Part shown: piece after piece, positions 61,001 to 64,000 of the stretch
Numbering within the stretch: position 1 is the first letter of the stretch
How the letters are laid out: every line of letters begins with the position of its first letter
Assembly: GCF_028583425.1 (NCBI RefSeq)
Contig: NC_072801.1
Location: 19,488,001 to 19,552,000, forward strand
Direction of reading: 5' to 3'
From: Eublepharis macularius
Lineage: Eukaryota > Chordata > Lepidosauria > Squamata > Eublepharidae
DNA: 64,000 nt
Program-made: the position numbers and the translations under genes
The notes under the pieces: model-generated
The model's input: only the letters and a program-made list of their open reading frames with translations
What the model was told of the DNA's origin: nothing
Database searches by the model: none

Positions 61001-62226
61001 GCACCATGAGTAGTAGCAATGCTGGAGCCCAGTGTTCAAAAGATACGAACCCCTTTCTGAAGAGCCTTTTTCTTATTTTCCCAGAATGAAGCCTTCTGAA
61101 ATGTGTGGTCCATTCCGAGGCCTGGAGACAATCTTTGCAGCCATTTCTAGCTGGGTAGCAATCCTGGCCACTTATCCCGCCTCACTATGGGTCGTGTGGA
61201 TTTATCACAATTTATTTGAAAGTGTGCATTTCTTCTTCATCCTTTCGGTCATCGTGTTGTGAGTGTCTGTCGTGCCATTGTTCCTTTAACAGTTGCATTT
61301 GAAACCAGGGACCAACTTTTTATGGATATTAAAAAAGAGAGTACAATTTCTGTGATGAATATAGTCCCCCTTTCCATGAACTAGGAGCAGTATTACTGGA
61401 TTTTCTTTTCTTTTACTGGAGACTTAACATACTGTTGTATATTTGTAAATAAAACAAATGGCCCACATAACTCGCAAACAATTTCAAGAGGGTAGTCATG
61501 TTGATATGCAATAAAAGAGCAGGATTCAAATCCAGTAGCAATTTCAAAACCAATCAGGTTTCCAGGCTATAAGCTTTCAAGAGTCAAAGCTTCCTTCAGC
61601 AGGTGCTGGCAAATGGACCCTCCCACCAGACAACAGATACCCCAGAAAGGAACTTGGAGCTTACTTCAAATTTGCACCCCCATTTCAGCACTTTAGCCAT
61701 TGTAATCGTGAAATGCGCATTTCTGCTGTATATCTGCCATCCCATTCTCAGGTAGAGGGTGTGACCCCCTTCTCTGAGTTCTGATAGCTATTTCATTCTC
61801 AAAAGATTTCCGGCTATCAGGAGACAATCTCCTAACCATTAGTTCCCACTGATGGAATGCTAGTGACCATCTTGGACTCCTGACCAGCCAAATCTGTTAA
61901 GAATTCAGGGAAAGAGAAGGTTGCATATTGAAATGAACAGATATAAAAGTGGGGCAGCGGTACCCCTCTTTCAAACCCTGTACACATGACTAGAATGGAA
62001 ATGAATTTTTCCTGATTTTTTTAAAAAATAAATAATATAAAAATGAGTGTTAAAAACCTGTTCTTTAAAAATATTAACAGTTAGTAAGGGGGGACATGTG
62101 TTACTCATAAACAATGTGCTGACCAGAATGTATTTATTCTGTTGTAGAATTATCACATACCTTTACTGGCAGATAATAGATGGACGGAAAATAATGGTTA
62201 GACTACTACAAGAGCAAATAATCAAT
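30930..62226 (+). CDS. TMC5: TMC5, transmembrane channel-like protein 5 (18 exons; terminal exon not identified)
   Basis: The coding exons are 30930..31003, 32207..32409, 33550..33654, 33938..34045, 35732..35831, 37836..37923, 40451..40699, 41914..42065, 42762..42906, 45492..45647, 46788..46954, 47380..47458, 50343..50440, 51209..51304, 60056..60131, 60524..60657, 61085..61258, 62148..62226. They total 2283 nt (761 codons) with no stop and consistent phases. It is a subgroup B TMC protein (TMC5/6). Key matches are KFGTSVCSYF, LEFFTGA|GYF, MQLAYIFTIG, KAVKLKQRNLST, SIIGILCYYWLN, CWETLVGQDIYKL, PEFDIARNVLDLIYAQT, WRASQMN..F.FLLFFPSFTGVL and CGPFRGLE. The N-terminal cytoplasmic region before the TMC core (about 230 residues) is shorter than in human TMC5, where it is expanded by tyrosine/proline-rich repeats. 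Intron 14 (8.75 kb) holds an intact-looking DIRS element. The last exon probably lies beyond the right edge. Confidence 0.95.
31209..31298. mobile_element. 90-bp palindromic MITE (GCAATCCTAAGCAGAGTTA family), copy 1
   Basis: Near-perfect inverted repeat: TCCTAAGCAGAGTTATACCA to AGTAACTCTTCTTAGGATTG around TCAATGGGCTTAGACTGG. A close copy is at 59234-59320. Fragments occur near 13838-13916 and 38620-38675. Confidence 0.85.
31735..31775 (-). ncRNA. Hammerhead-ribozyme-like motif, minus strand
   Basis: This is the exact mirror of the plus-strand motif in the other arm: CUGAAGA, the GCCAGC/GCUGGC stem, GAAACGUC. It has the same extra U. It lies antisense to TMC5. Confidence 0.5.
31844..31884 (+). 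ncRNA. Hammerhead-ribozyme-like motif, plus strand
   Basis: CUGAAGA (31847-31853) matches the core CUGANGA. A hairpin follows (GCCAGC with GCTGGC, 31855-31860 and 31868-31873), then GAAA (31874-31877) and AC/GU with a C at 31881 as cleavage site. CCT/AGG closes a short stem I. One extra U (31854) separates CUGANGA from stem II, which is atypical. The very short stem III resembles hammerheads reported in Penelope-like elements. Confidence 0.5.
32207..32409 (+). CDS. TMC5: TMC5 exon 2
   Basis: Residues about 25-92. Low-complexity cytoplasmic sequence with NPYDSSPYDPYDDYSAEE and AEYSPRAFAFETSDSNPYG. It resembles the Y/P-rich N-terminus of mammalian TMC5, but without long repetition. The donor is GTATGT. 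Confidence 0.9.
32410..33549. other. TMC5 intron 2
   Basis: Non-coding. A diverged fragment of the GCAATTCTAAGCAGA-type MITE lies near 32718-32800. Otherwise nothing recognised. Confidence 0.5.
33550..33654 (+). CDS. TMC5: TMC5 exon 3
   Basis: Residues about 93-127: NPSFDYEPEFAYMLPTSSDT and HYVHRPDTPDG. N-terminal cytoplasmic region. The acceptor is CCCCCTTATAG and the donor G|GTAAGA. Confidence 0.9.
33938..34045 (+). CDS. TMC5: TMC5 exon 4
   Basis: Residues about 128-163: IIQRRSRQEVDMAVLAPSSL then LQLDPGYNEEKQKQ. The phase fits both neighbours. Confidence 0.88.
34205..34694 (-). mobile_element. tRNA-Ala-like SINE split by a later LINE insertion
   Basis: The minus strand from 34694 reads GAGCCATGGCTCATCGGTAG (A-box) and AGGTCCTAGGTTCAATCCCC (B-box). 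The anticodon loop TTGGCAT gives GGC. The body then runs to 34513. It resumes at 34233-34205 with the usual squamate tail ACAGCTTCATGTGTTT. The gap is the LINE at 34248-34512. Confidence 0.82.
34248..34512 (-). mobile_element. LINE 3' fragment nested in the SINE, with 14-bp target duplication
   Basis: TGATACTGCATCAA (34234-34247) and TGATACTGAATCAA (34513-34526) differ at one base. The minus strand shows NDKVISKVVAEFL, the decayed C-terminal block of the family at 4269-4516, and a GTATTTGAATTGAATT tail. Confidence 0.82.
35430..35668. mobile_element. hAT-like MITE, CAGGGCTTTTTTTC family, copy 2
   Basis: Ends CAGGGCTTTTTTTCTGGG and AAAAAAGCCCTG. Perfect 8-bp duplications GATAACAG at 35422-35429 and 35669-35676. 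It lies in TMC5 intron 4, about 63 bp before exon 5. Confidence 0.94.
35732..35831 (+). CDS. TMC5: TMC5 exon 5
   Basis: Residues about 164-196: EEKLIQNLANLSTWERIKAI and IPKTMKEKREIR. It matches the TMC5 block ending in MEEKRNLR. Confidence 0.93.
36060..36185 (-). mobile_element. CR1 LINE 3' end
   Basis: ATCATAGAATCATAGAGTTG followed by TTTAGTCCAACCCCCTGC is the well-known CR1 3' region in reverse. Confidence 0.8.
36785..37318. mobile_element. GC-rich hAT-like element, CAGGRGTGGCGCC family
   Basis: Starts CAGGAGTGGCGCCAGG and ends CGCCGGCCCTG. Flanks CACATAAG (36777-36784) and CGCATAAG (37319-37326) match at 7 of 8. It contains a GATGATGTCACTGCGTGTGA palindrome and stop-free GC-rich frames that do not resemble proteins. 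It is related to 48363-48737. Confidence 0.78.
37836..37923 (+). CDS. TMC5: TMC5 exon 6
   Basis: Residues about 197-226, with INRCTQCFYNTFL corresponding to the LNCCIQCLNSIS stretch of mammalian TMC5. The donor is GTAAGT. Confidence 0.9.
37924..39213. other. TMC5 intron 6, left part
   Basis: A local inverted duplication lies around 38175-38400: TCTCTACATAAGGCATCTTA and a diverged reverse complement TAAGATGTCTTGTGTAGAGA. Each encloses a shared AGATAGAGCCAGCAGAG-like block. Otherwise nothing recognised. Confidence 0.55.
39222..39464. mobile_element. hAT-like MITE, CAGGGCTTTTTTTC family, copy 3
   Basis: Perfect 8-bp duplications CACACCGT at 39214-39221 and 39465-39472. Long internal inverted repeat CTGATCTCCAGACAGAGGGG. 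Confidence 0.94.
39480..40450. other. TMC5 intron 6, right part
   Basis: Non-coding; nothing recognised. Confidence 0.45.
40451..40699 (+). CDS. TMC5: TMC5 exon 7 (first membrane helix)
   Basis: Residues about 227-309. LWQKTLKVIGGKFGTSVCSY is followed by the helix TWLLMFNVFSFLVNFSFITV and FTGLEFFTGA. The acceptor is CCCCTTCCAG. Confidence 0.96.
40737..40946. mobile_element. Foldback MITE, CAGGGCCAAGCTAGAAGTGACG family
   Basis: Inverted arms share AGAAGTGACGAATGACACTT, GTTCACTTGC repeats and CACGTGTATTCCTCC. The centre is TGATCACGTGATCGA. The ends resemble 26212-26417. No clear target duplication. It begins about 37 bp after TMC5 exon 7. Confidence 0.8.
41914..42065 (+). CDS. TMC5: TMC5 exon 8
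   Basis: Residues about 310-360. GYFKETVLYYGFYTNGTISK (NGT sequon) and the second helix LAYIFTIGIYFILCFLSLLY. The donor is AG|GTATGT. Confidence 0.95.
42066..42761. other. TMC5 intron 8
   Basis: Short non-coding intron; no repeat recognised. Confidence 0.5.
42762..42906 (+). CDS. TMC5: TMC5 exon 9
   Basis: Residues about 360-408. MAKSFRRNFINPSMYSG, LCIWDFSITNEKAVKLKQRN: the conserved TMC cytoplasmic loop. The acceptor is TTCCCCAATAG. Confidence 0.95.
43039..43472. mobile_element. hAT-like MITE, CAGGGGTCATTTCG family, copy 1
   Basis: Ends CAGGGGTCATTTCGTAG and CTCGAAATGAGCCCTG. Flanks CTACCCTG and CTAGCCTG match at 7 of 8. Copy 2 is at 62294-62728. Confidence 0.9.
43480..44335. other. TMC5 intron 9, middle
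   Basis: Non-coding; nothing recognised. Confidence 0.45.
44340..44545 (-). mobile_element. MIR/CORE-like SINE
   Basis: CATATACTGCCTTTCTCCAC, CAACTCCGGGAGGTAGGTTA and AGTCACCCTGTGAGCTTTCA on the plus strand are the CORE-SINE pattern in reverse. Confidence 0.7.
44971..45170 (+). mobile_element. 5S rRNA-derived SINE
   Basis: CAGAAGCTAAGCAAGGTTGG and TTAGTACTTGGATGGGAAAC are clear derivatives of the 5S rRNA internal promoter (A-box/IE/C-box). The body GCAATGGCAAACTGTCTCTG follows, then an A-rich tail. A minus-strand relative is at 21437-21605. Confidence 0.88.
45492..45647 (+). CDS. TMC5: TMC5 exon 10
   Basis: Residues about 409-460. Linker TLSEVNTEVLKLSVCQKIAQ, then the helix HLAAWVVSLGAAAASCAGIY. 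The donor is GTAAGG. Confidence 0.93.
45718..45961. mobile_element. hAT-like MITE, CAGGGCTTTTTTTC family, copy 4
   Basis: Perfect 8-bp duplications CCTGTCAT at 45710-45717 and 45962-45969. It lies about 70 bp after TMC5 exon 10. Confidence 0.94.
46788..46954 (+). CDS. TMC5: TMC5 exon 11
   Basis: Residues about 461-516. Extracellular charged stretch KDDKTELESEA, then the helix VTLVLPIVVGLLNHMVPFFY and VEKFTYPKYQIYTSIG. The donor is AG|GTATGG. Confidence 0.93.
47380..47458 (+). CDS. TMC5: TMC5 exon 12
   Basis: Residues about 516-542. NIILKMSIIGILCYYWLNIV is almost identical to mammalian TMC5. The donor is GTAAGA. Confidence 0.95.
47500..47968 (-). pseudogene. Decayed DIRS-like reverse transcriptase fragment
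   Basis: The minus strand reads FFIVPKKNGDVRAILDLKWL, a variant of the VPKKDGGLRPILDLRGLN block in the intact element at 55373. The blocks LEAYLHIPVKEFHLRFLRFA and FQYRALSF follow. The DAY and LPFGL positions are altered and the frame ends before YLDD. It is a remnant of a different, older family and is followed on its 5' side by the insertion at 47978. Confidence 0.8.
47978..48811 (-). mobile_element. LINE fragment carrying a nested hAT element; TAGTACCTT duplication
   Basis: TAGTACCTT flanks the block at 47969-47977 and 48812-48820. The minus strand (48362 to 47978) encodes the LINE C-terminus with RTCPCNNREPESIAHILLRC and ISVARFLWIA, then a tail with TATGCCAATAAAGGT. The hAT insert occupies 48363-48737. 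Confidence 0.75.
48363..48737. mobile_element. GC-rich hAT-like element nested in the LINE
   Basis: Ends CAGGGCCGGAGCG and CACCACCCCTG. Flanks GTTAGGGC (48355-48362) and GCTAGGGC (48738-48745) match at 7 of 8. It contains ACATGTGACGTCATCACGC. It is related to 36785-37318. Confidence 0.8.
48821..49850 (-). pseudogene. Probable 5' (gag-like) part of the decayed minus-strand DIRS-like element
   Basis: By position it precedes the RT fragment at 47968. Frames at 49268-48960 and 49815-49537 have a serine/proline-rich gag-like composition but no diagnostic motif. The assignment rests mainly on context. Confidence 0.45.
49860..50342. other. TMC5 intron 12, right part
   Basis: No repeat or coding sequence recognised. 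Confidence 0.45.
50343..50440 (+). CDS. TMC5: TMC5 exon 13 (TMC signature)
   Basis: Residues about 543-575. CWETLVGQDIYKLIVVEFIC carries the TMC motif. The position that is usually Asp (FDF/MDF) is Glu here (VEF). It is followed by GSFFGEFVRR. Confidence 0.96.
50506..50712. mobile_element. Palindromic repeat, same family as 26862-27075
   Basis: AGAGCAAGAGCCCATT to GGACTCTTGCTCTT with the inner pair GTGGTAGGGTATGAGCTTTT and AAAAGCTCATACCCTACGCA. It ends AACATGGCTACCCATCTTGA. It lies 65 bp after TMC5 exon 13. Confidence 0.8.
50881..51060. mobile_element. GC-rich palindromic MITE, copy 2
   Basis: 180-bp inverted repeat with ends GGCCGATTCCAGATGACTAA/TCTGGAATCGGCC and AAG at both borders (50878-50880, 51061-51063). 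Compared with copy 1, the central CGCGC hairpin is missing about 32 bp. Confidence 0.88.
51209..51304 (+). CDS. TMC5: TMC5 exon 14
   Basis: Residues about 575-607. CCQQLGVPEFDIARNVLDLI and YAQTLAW. The donor AT|GTAAGT-like site opens the 8.75-kb intron containing the DIRS element. Confidence 0.95.
51436..52077 (-). mobile_element. 5'-truncated L1 (3' UTR) with 17-bp target duplication
   Basis: CTACATAATTTATTTCT (51419-51435) and CTACCTAATTTATTTCT (52078-52094) differ once. The poly-T side at 51436 is the 3' end. AAAAGGGAATATAGAAAAGA matches the A-rich 3' UTR style of the L1 at 28682. Confidence 0.78.
52158..52204. repeat. (GA)n(CA)n microsatellite
   Basis: AGAGAGAG run followed by ACACACAC run. 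Confidence 0.95.
52270..52786 (+). pseudogene. LINE 3' end with cysteine-rich C-terminus
   Basis: A frame ending at 52650 holds CLCGGSEPEDLCRYLLHCPL and VALFALAAGKIREKVMTAQA, the C-terminal zinc-knuckle-like block of this LINE family. The 3' UTR ends CCCAATGCAATAAATCCTG. The 5' part is missing. It lies about 140 bp before the DIRS element. Confidence 0.75.
52925..53122 (+). repeat. DIRS left inverted terminal repeat
   Basis: From CATAGGGACTGCGCAGGCGC to CAGTTCTC it is the near-perfect reverse complement of 58732-58908. It includes AGCGACCAACGGCCCCTTCC. Its outermost 30 bp (TTCATCTTCGTTCTTCTGTG and on) differ from the right end and reappear in the internal complementary region. Confidence 0.92.
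53297..55372 (+). CDS. DIRS ORF1, gag-like zinc-knuckle protein
   Basis: The ATG at 53297 (MASKALFKRC) gives about 691 residues. The N-terminus has CLKCHTKMAQTDGHDQCLFC and HNVTACKIC, a CxxC-x-CxxC-H-C cluster seen in DIRS gag-like proteins. A long serine/proline/arginine-rich middle follows (residues about 80-330), then a folded-looking region (EIVEKVWKVPCDQPATSRRI). The tail is rich in Q, Y, P and R (YQQQRPSYQPFPAYQQR) and is likely nucleic-acid binding. It ends QGPGRQY, then TGA followed by CGG. The same frame stays open through ORF2, which suggests stop-codon readthrough. Confidence 0.88.
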   Translation: MASKALFKRCLKCHTKMAQTDGHDQCLFCLGETHNVTACKICQGFTNKARQDRQARLNSSLWKAVMSTATPLPSPKAGPSPSVGGRSRAGSVSSARSARPASAAASKTTSPAQGSARPPRSASSTASDPRAAASGPKIVVPSPRSEPTTGSIPVAKPRSSSSRAASVPRSSSEPPAKKKKTKHRHRSPRSVPTEEVILIPRTPSPHLGSPVPEDVPDPGAFEVVPSAPSPVADPGPPPSRRDRSSSGHRSPAAASSRERRRSEEGSVGSGRSLASRHRQASDLPPAFHCQWEGVPGFAYSEPRPSTSRQAWFPPPARGEESHSSEGEDVGSVGEYGSESCSEPSPDDNVAPSSSSPYEDLRIYADQMARMAQALEMDISSAVPQTKDKLLRRVYADNPATVGFPMLEGIEEIVEKVWKVPCDQPATSRRIEQLYKIKQGTWPSLLKHPPPSSLVTEEFQSRRSGAPSAPPDKEGRKLDALGRRQYSIASLGLRIANYQTIMAGYQLYLWEKLASYVGILPPEQKAVVSLLQTEAVRLSKQQLNAGSHAADTAARGMTSAIVLRRHSWLRSTALSQEVRSRVEGLPFEGESLFSASTDEALKKKKEDRQTARSLGLAPTDKPAYKPRYTPRYGPYHYQGRYQQQRPSYQPFPAYQQRHYPPQQQPKRRRPFKPRSSQPPSQQKEQQGPGRQY
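55373..57265 (+). CDS. DIRS ORF2, reverse transcriptase with RNase H
   Basis: The frame is open from the codon after the ORF1 stop. The first ATG is at 55547. Pre-ATG codons encode FLSEWESITSDSWVLTIVEK, a conserved lead-in of DIRS RTs, so translation probably starts upstream. RT blocks: FFLVPKKDGGLRPILDLRGL, FAVLDLKDAYFHVGI, LPFGLSTAPRVFTK and the catalytic FPYLDDWLI. RNase H: VTTDASLVGWGAYCG, INVLELRAIRFAL, VLVQTDNTTAMYYVN and DNARADALSR supply the acidic residues. A further C-terminal block (PVIDVFATAANAKAQTFCSR, then VAPFWPRQVWFPRL) corresponds to the region often annotated as methyltransferase-like in DIRS1 relatives. The ORF ends RIVPPH. Confidence 0.93.
   Translation, partial: RVNPAVPPNFSDRLRPFLSEWESITSDSWVLTIVEKGYGLEFIELPRCCSPLTAVNNTMAELDTEITSLLAKGAIEEVPYEGSVKGFFSRFFLVPKKDGGLRPILDLRGLNAYLRVTKFKMVTLATVLALLRKGDWFAVLDLKDAYFHVGIREEHRKYLSFVYRQRVFQYKVLPFGLSTAPRVFTKCVAPVVSFLREQGCSIFPYLDDWLIVAESEPRLAQDLDLVLTTCDRLGLVVNLEKSKLVPSRTVSYIGALLDSVKGKALLPQERARSLKGLVSMFKRNRFQPVRTIQCLLGHMAAATSVIPLARLHLRPLQNWFVRRYDAFQHPPSLKLSVPRSILSSLDWWLSEGNLFGGFPFGYQHPDITVTTDASLVGWGAYCGDVCVQDVWTEGERALHINVLELRAIRFALVSLTALLRNRHVLVQTDNTTAMYYVNRQGGTASMTLCREATLTWQWAVKNGVTLRAIHVAGSDNARADALSRVLLLDHEWELNDGCSGLIFQMWGHPVIDVFATAANAKAQTFCSRAGSDPLSIGDAFLFTWNQGLHYMFPPFPLIAKVLCKIEEDRTDCILVAPFWPRQVWFPRLLQLSQRTYVRLPPWQDLLRNGDILHHDPGKLHLAAWRIVPPH
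56845..58281 (+). CDS. DIRS ORF3, tyrosine recombinase
   Basis: It overlaps the end of ORF2 in another frame. The first ATG is 56845 (the open frame begins near 56743), but the recognisable protein starts about 57260 (FSTQVERVLLNAHKPSTRRS). An N-terminal SAM-like core-binding part (SLKVHLAAISATHSRV) precedes the catalytic domain: R in TSARRVSELSALRSD, the H-x-x-R box in RAHSTRSQAASSALLRG, W in RAATWSTADTF, and the nucleophile Tyr in FVRHYTVDV. It ends VLHSLFS with TAA at 58279-58281. It catalyses integration of the circular DNA. The start mode (ATG, reinitiation or frameshift) is not resolved. Confidence 0.92.
   Translation: MGAQRRVQWADLPDVGTPGYRCVRYGGERQSPDVLFPSRERPALYWGCLPVYVEPGIALHVSALPLDSQGPVQNRGGQDRLHLSGSFLAEASLVPKAPAAISADLCEAAPLAGSFEERGHSSPRPREAASGSLADRPSSLSFSTQVERVLLNAHKPSTRRSYEAKWRRFETWAREKGVVPTDSSLGLIFDYLCLLRDQGLRVTSLKVHLAAISATHSRVEGSTVFSHPKSRQFLKGMFNLYPPVSPPVPQWSLSLVLARLMLPPFEPLATCPLDMLSYKVAFLVAITSARRVSELSALRSDPPFLLFHPNRVVLRPCLGFLPKVVSTFHLSQEISLPTFFPHPSSKGEKALHTLDLKRALAFYLDRTKGFRKCPHLFVCFGAKDKGNRASSQTLSRWIVTAISKAYSLAGASCPLQVRAHSTRSQAASSALLRGVPLASICRAATWSTADTFVRHYTVDVDTGRDVAVARAVLHSLFS
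58485..58490 (+). terminator. Poly(A) signal of the DIRS element
   Basis: AATAAA about 200 nt after the ORF3 stop, followed by a GT-rich stretch. It is the likely 3' end signal for the DIRS transcript. Confidence 0.55.
58543..58632 (+). repeat. DIRS internal complementary region
   Basis: Its reverse complement is the right end of the element (through GTATGTCAACCCTGTTTT) joined to the left end (CATCTTCGTTCTTCTGTG). It matches the circle junction of the two termini almost exactly, the diagnostic DIRS arrangement. Confidence 0.92.
58732..58955 (-). repeat. DIRS right inverted terminal repeat
   Basis: Starts AGCGGCGGCAAGGAGAACTG and mirrors the left repeat to CCCTATGTGTG. Its outer 48 bp (GAACTCGATGAACATAAG to CTGTTTT) are unique to this end. 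Confidence 0.92.
59234..59320. mobile_element. Palindromic MITE (GCAATCCTAAGCAGAGTTA family), copy 2
   Basis: GGTGCAATCCTAAGCAGAGT to ACTCTTCATAGGATTGCTC around CCCATTGATTTCAATGGG. Close copy of 31209-31298. Confidence 0.87.
59330..60055. other. TMC5 intron 14, right end
   Basis: AT-rich intron; nothing recognised before the exon 15 acceptor. Confidence 0.5.
60056..60131 (+). CDS. TMC5: TMC5 exon 15
   Basis: Residues about 607-632. IGIFFSPLIPAIQIISFFII then FYVKK. The acceptor is TTCTCTGCAG and the donor GTACGC. Confidence 0.94.
60524..60657 (+). CDS. TMC5: TMC5 exon 16
   Basis: Residues about 633-677. VSLMMNCQPPRKAWRASQMN and the helix FIFLLFFPSFTGVLSVIAVI. The donor is AG|GTAACA. Confidence 0.95.
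60658..61084. other. TMC5 intron 16
   Basis: Non-coding; nothing recognised. Confidence 0.5.
61085..61258 (+). CDS. TMC5: TMC5 exon 17
   Basis: Residues about 677-735. MKPSEMCGPFRGLETIFAAI, then LWVVWIYHNLFESVHFFFIL, entering the last helix. The donor is TT|GTGAGT. Confidence 0.95.
61515..61605 (+). repeat. Fragment of the AAAAGCTTATAC repeat family
   Basis: AAAGAGCAGGATTCAAATCC and TCCAGGCTATAAGCTTTCAA match the left arm of 25609-25800. It lies in TMC5 intron 17. Confidence 0.6.
62148..62226 (+). CDS. TMC5: TMC5 exon 18 (last identified)
   Basis: Residues about 735-761. IITYLYWQIIDGRKIMVRLL then QEQIIN completes the last helix and start of the cytoplasmic tail. Donor GTAAGT follows. Mammalian TMC5 continues with a tail exon not found here. 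Confidence 0.95.
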
Positions 62227-62293
62227 GTAAGTGTGTTGCTGAAAAGCCTCTCCAACTGTGAACTGGATATTTTGTAGAAAGTATACTTTTGTT

Positions 62294-62728
62294 CAGGGGT
62301 CATTTCGCAGAAAAAGAGCTGGAGGAACTCATTAACATAACTCATTAGCATATGTCACACCTCTTGCCATCACCAGAAGTGTGTCATTAGTATAACTGAT
62401 TTGCATATGCCACACCCCCTGACATCACCTATCCTGGCTGTTTTGGACCCAATCCTGGCCATTCAGGGCCGAAATTGGGCCCAAAATGACAAAAAGGGGC
62501 TGAAAATGGCTGAAAAGGGGCCCAAAATGGTCAGGTTCGGGCTGCTGATGAGCGGGAGAGTGATCTACCACCTGTCAGAGGCCCAATCCAGGCAATTTCA
62601 GCCCCAATCCAGGCCGAAATGGGCCCCAAAAGGCTGAGAGTCAGGTGGGCAGGGCCACCTGACATGTGACCTCTTTGGGGAACTGCCGGAACTGCGTTCC
62701 TGTGCGTTCCCCCTCGAAATGAGCTCTG
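62294..62728. mobile_element. hAT-like MITE, CAGGGGTCATTTCG family, copy 2
   Basis: Perfect 8-bp duplications CTTTTGTT at 62286-62293 and 62729-62736. Ends CAGGGGTCATTTCGCAG and CTCGAAATGAGCTCTG. It lies 67 bp after TMC5 exon 18. Confidence 0.94.
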
Positions 62729-62736
62729 CTTTTGTT

Positions 62737-64000
62737 TCCTAAGAGAATGAAAGCCTCCCAATTACAGGATGTTTTGTTGTTTATTCAGTTTTCTCCTACT
62801 TTGCAAAACATGGGGGGAGGGATCCCAGTAGTAGATGTACTGTGGCTGAAACCCCTCCTCTTTGTCTCTGATTCAAAATGCACAGAAGCACTGAATGTTC
62901 TAATTTCTGAATAGCTACCCATGTGTTCCAGGGCGGGTTCCAGAGAGTGCTCAGCCCCCCCCCCACCTACTGCTAGGCTCCCTTTCTTGTCCTCCCCCCA
63001 CGTACCCCCCCCCCGCCTGTGCATCCTTCCTGTGCCCGTTCTCAGACTCTCCCAGCACCTGCAGTCACAGCTACCTGCATTGCCTGTCCACCGTTCCCCT
63101 GATGGTGTTGGGTGGTGAGTGAGTGCTGCTGCCATGGCCACCAGGAACGCAGATGCTTTGGGAACCACCCATATACCCTTCTCCAGCAGCAGTTGGCTAC
63201 ATATGCAGCTGGGAGGAGAGGTGACAAAGTACCCACAAGCAGGCAGTGGAAGGCTGTGAGTTCAGGCAGAGAGGATGCATGAGTAGGTAATCCGCAGTAG
63301 TGCCCCCTGCAGAAGCCATGGGCCTGGCAGCTGCCCCTGTGTGCTGGTGCCGACACTGGTGTACTCCGTTTGGGTCTGCGACTGCAGCTTAGAGCAGATC
63401 AGAGAGTTGAGTTTTTTTCCATTTCAGAAAGAAGTGGTAATGTGAACTCTTTCTATTCTACCTAATGTAGTGGTTGGCAACTGATCTCTCTCCTGGGTGA
63501 AAACGGGCCCTCTGAAAGGCACTACTTGGACTTTTAGTTGCCAGCCCAGGAGTCAAAGAGGGGCCCAGAATGAGAAACAATAGGATTTGCCAGCAGGTCA
63601 TTGTGGAGAGCTGGATGCCGATCTTCGACTCCTGACTTGATTCTCCACAGTGGCTTTCTAGGCAACTGGAAATCTAGTTGTGGACCTGGGGCCTGTCCAG
63701 ATGATTGGTAATTAAATATTCAAGCAAACTGAAAAATTTTCCATGCTCTTCTGTGAATTGTTCTTCATTTCTGCCCACTGAGGAAGGCAGACTAATGAGA
63801 AGCTGAAGATACCAGCAAGCACAGAACCCTTTCCTGCACTATGTCAGGAGAGGCGGGCAGGAGACTTAGCTTGTCTGTCGTCATAGGGGCTGTGTTATCT
63901 GCTCCGTAAGATCTTTTGCCTCTGCGCACCAGCCTGTCTGCTGTAGTCAGCCCTGTTCTCAGGCTTGTTGCTACAGGAGAGCAGAGGGGGTTCTATCCCA
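62737..64000. other. Sequence after TMC5 exon 18 to the window end
   Basis: It contains a GC-rich C-run stretch (62940-63060). An acceptor-like TTTTTTCCATTTCAG at 63412-63426 is followed by a five-codon frame to TGA. I could not identify the mammalian-like TMC5 tail exon here. Confidence 0.45.

Noticed and set aside
63412..63450. Possible terminal TMC5 exon (acceptor TTTTTTCCATTTCAG, then five codons to TGA)
   Set aside because: The encoded tail KEVVM does not resemble the TMC5 tail (EGKDKMFLIEKL-like). The acceptor could be chance.

Overview
This window is vertebrate nuclear DNA, most likely from a squamate reptile. Coding sequence occurs only as short exons with GT/AG borders. The introns hold L1, CR1-like and L2-like LINEs, tRNA- and 5S-derived SINEs, Penelope-like and hAT-type repeats and a DIRS element, a mixture typical of lizards. 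A gecko is plausible, but the species cannot be fixed from this sequence.

Two transmembrane channel-like (TMC) genes lie head to head. TMC7 runs on the minus strand: its ATG is at 15399 in a CpG-rich block, and 13 consecutive coding exons run down to 697. The C-terminal exon(s) lie beyond the left edge. TMC5 runs on the plus strand: its ATG is at 30930, and 18 coding exons can be read in unbroken frame to 62226 (761 codons). Its last exon was not found with confidence. Both proteins carry the TMC signature (CWE.xVGQ..YKL) and the TMC series of membrane segments. The 15.5 kb between the two start codons has no recognisable gene. It holds a decayed L2-like LINE, hAT-type and foldback elements, SINEs and an ORF1-only L1 copy at 28682-30187 with a perfect 17-bp target duplication.

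The TMC5 introns are crowded with mobile DNA. The largest piece is a structurally complete DIRS-type tyrosine-recombinase retrotransposon at about 52925-58955 in intron 14. It has inverted terminal repeats, an internal region complementary to the joined termini, and three long undamaged reading frames (zinc-knuckle gag-like; reverse transcriptase/RNase H; tyrosine recombinase). Its gag-like and RT frames are the same frame, separated by one UGA followed by CGG, a known leaky-stop context. An older, broken minus-strand DIRS-like element at 47.5-49.8 kb was later split by a LINE fragment that itself carries a hAT insertion.

Other notable items are a Penelope-like inverted repeat (31648-31938, 13-bp target duplication) with two hammerhead-ribozyme-like motifs on opposite strands; two 5S-rRNA-derived SINEs; three hAT-like non-autonomous families with 8-bp duplications; a GC-rich near-perfect palindromic MITE present twice with 3-bp duplications; and a chain of two uORFs just before the TMC5 start codon.
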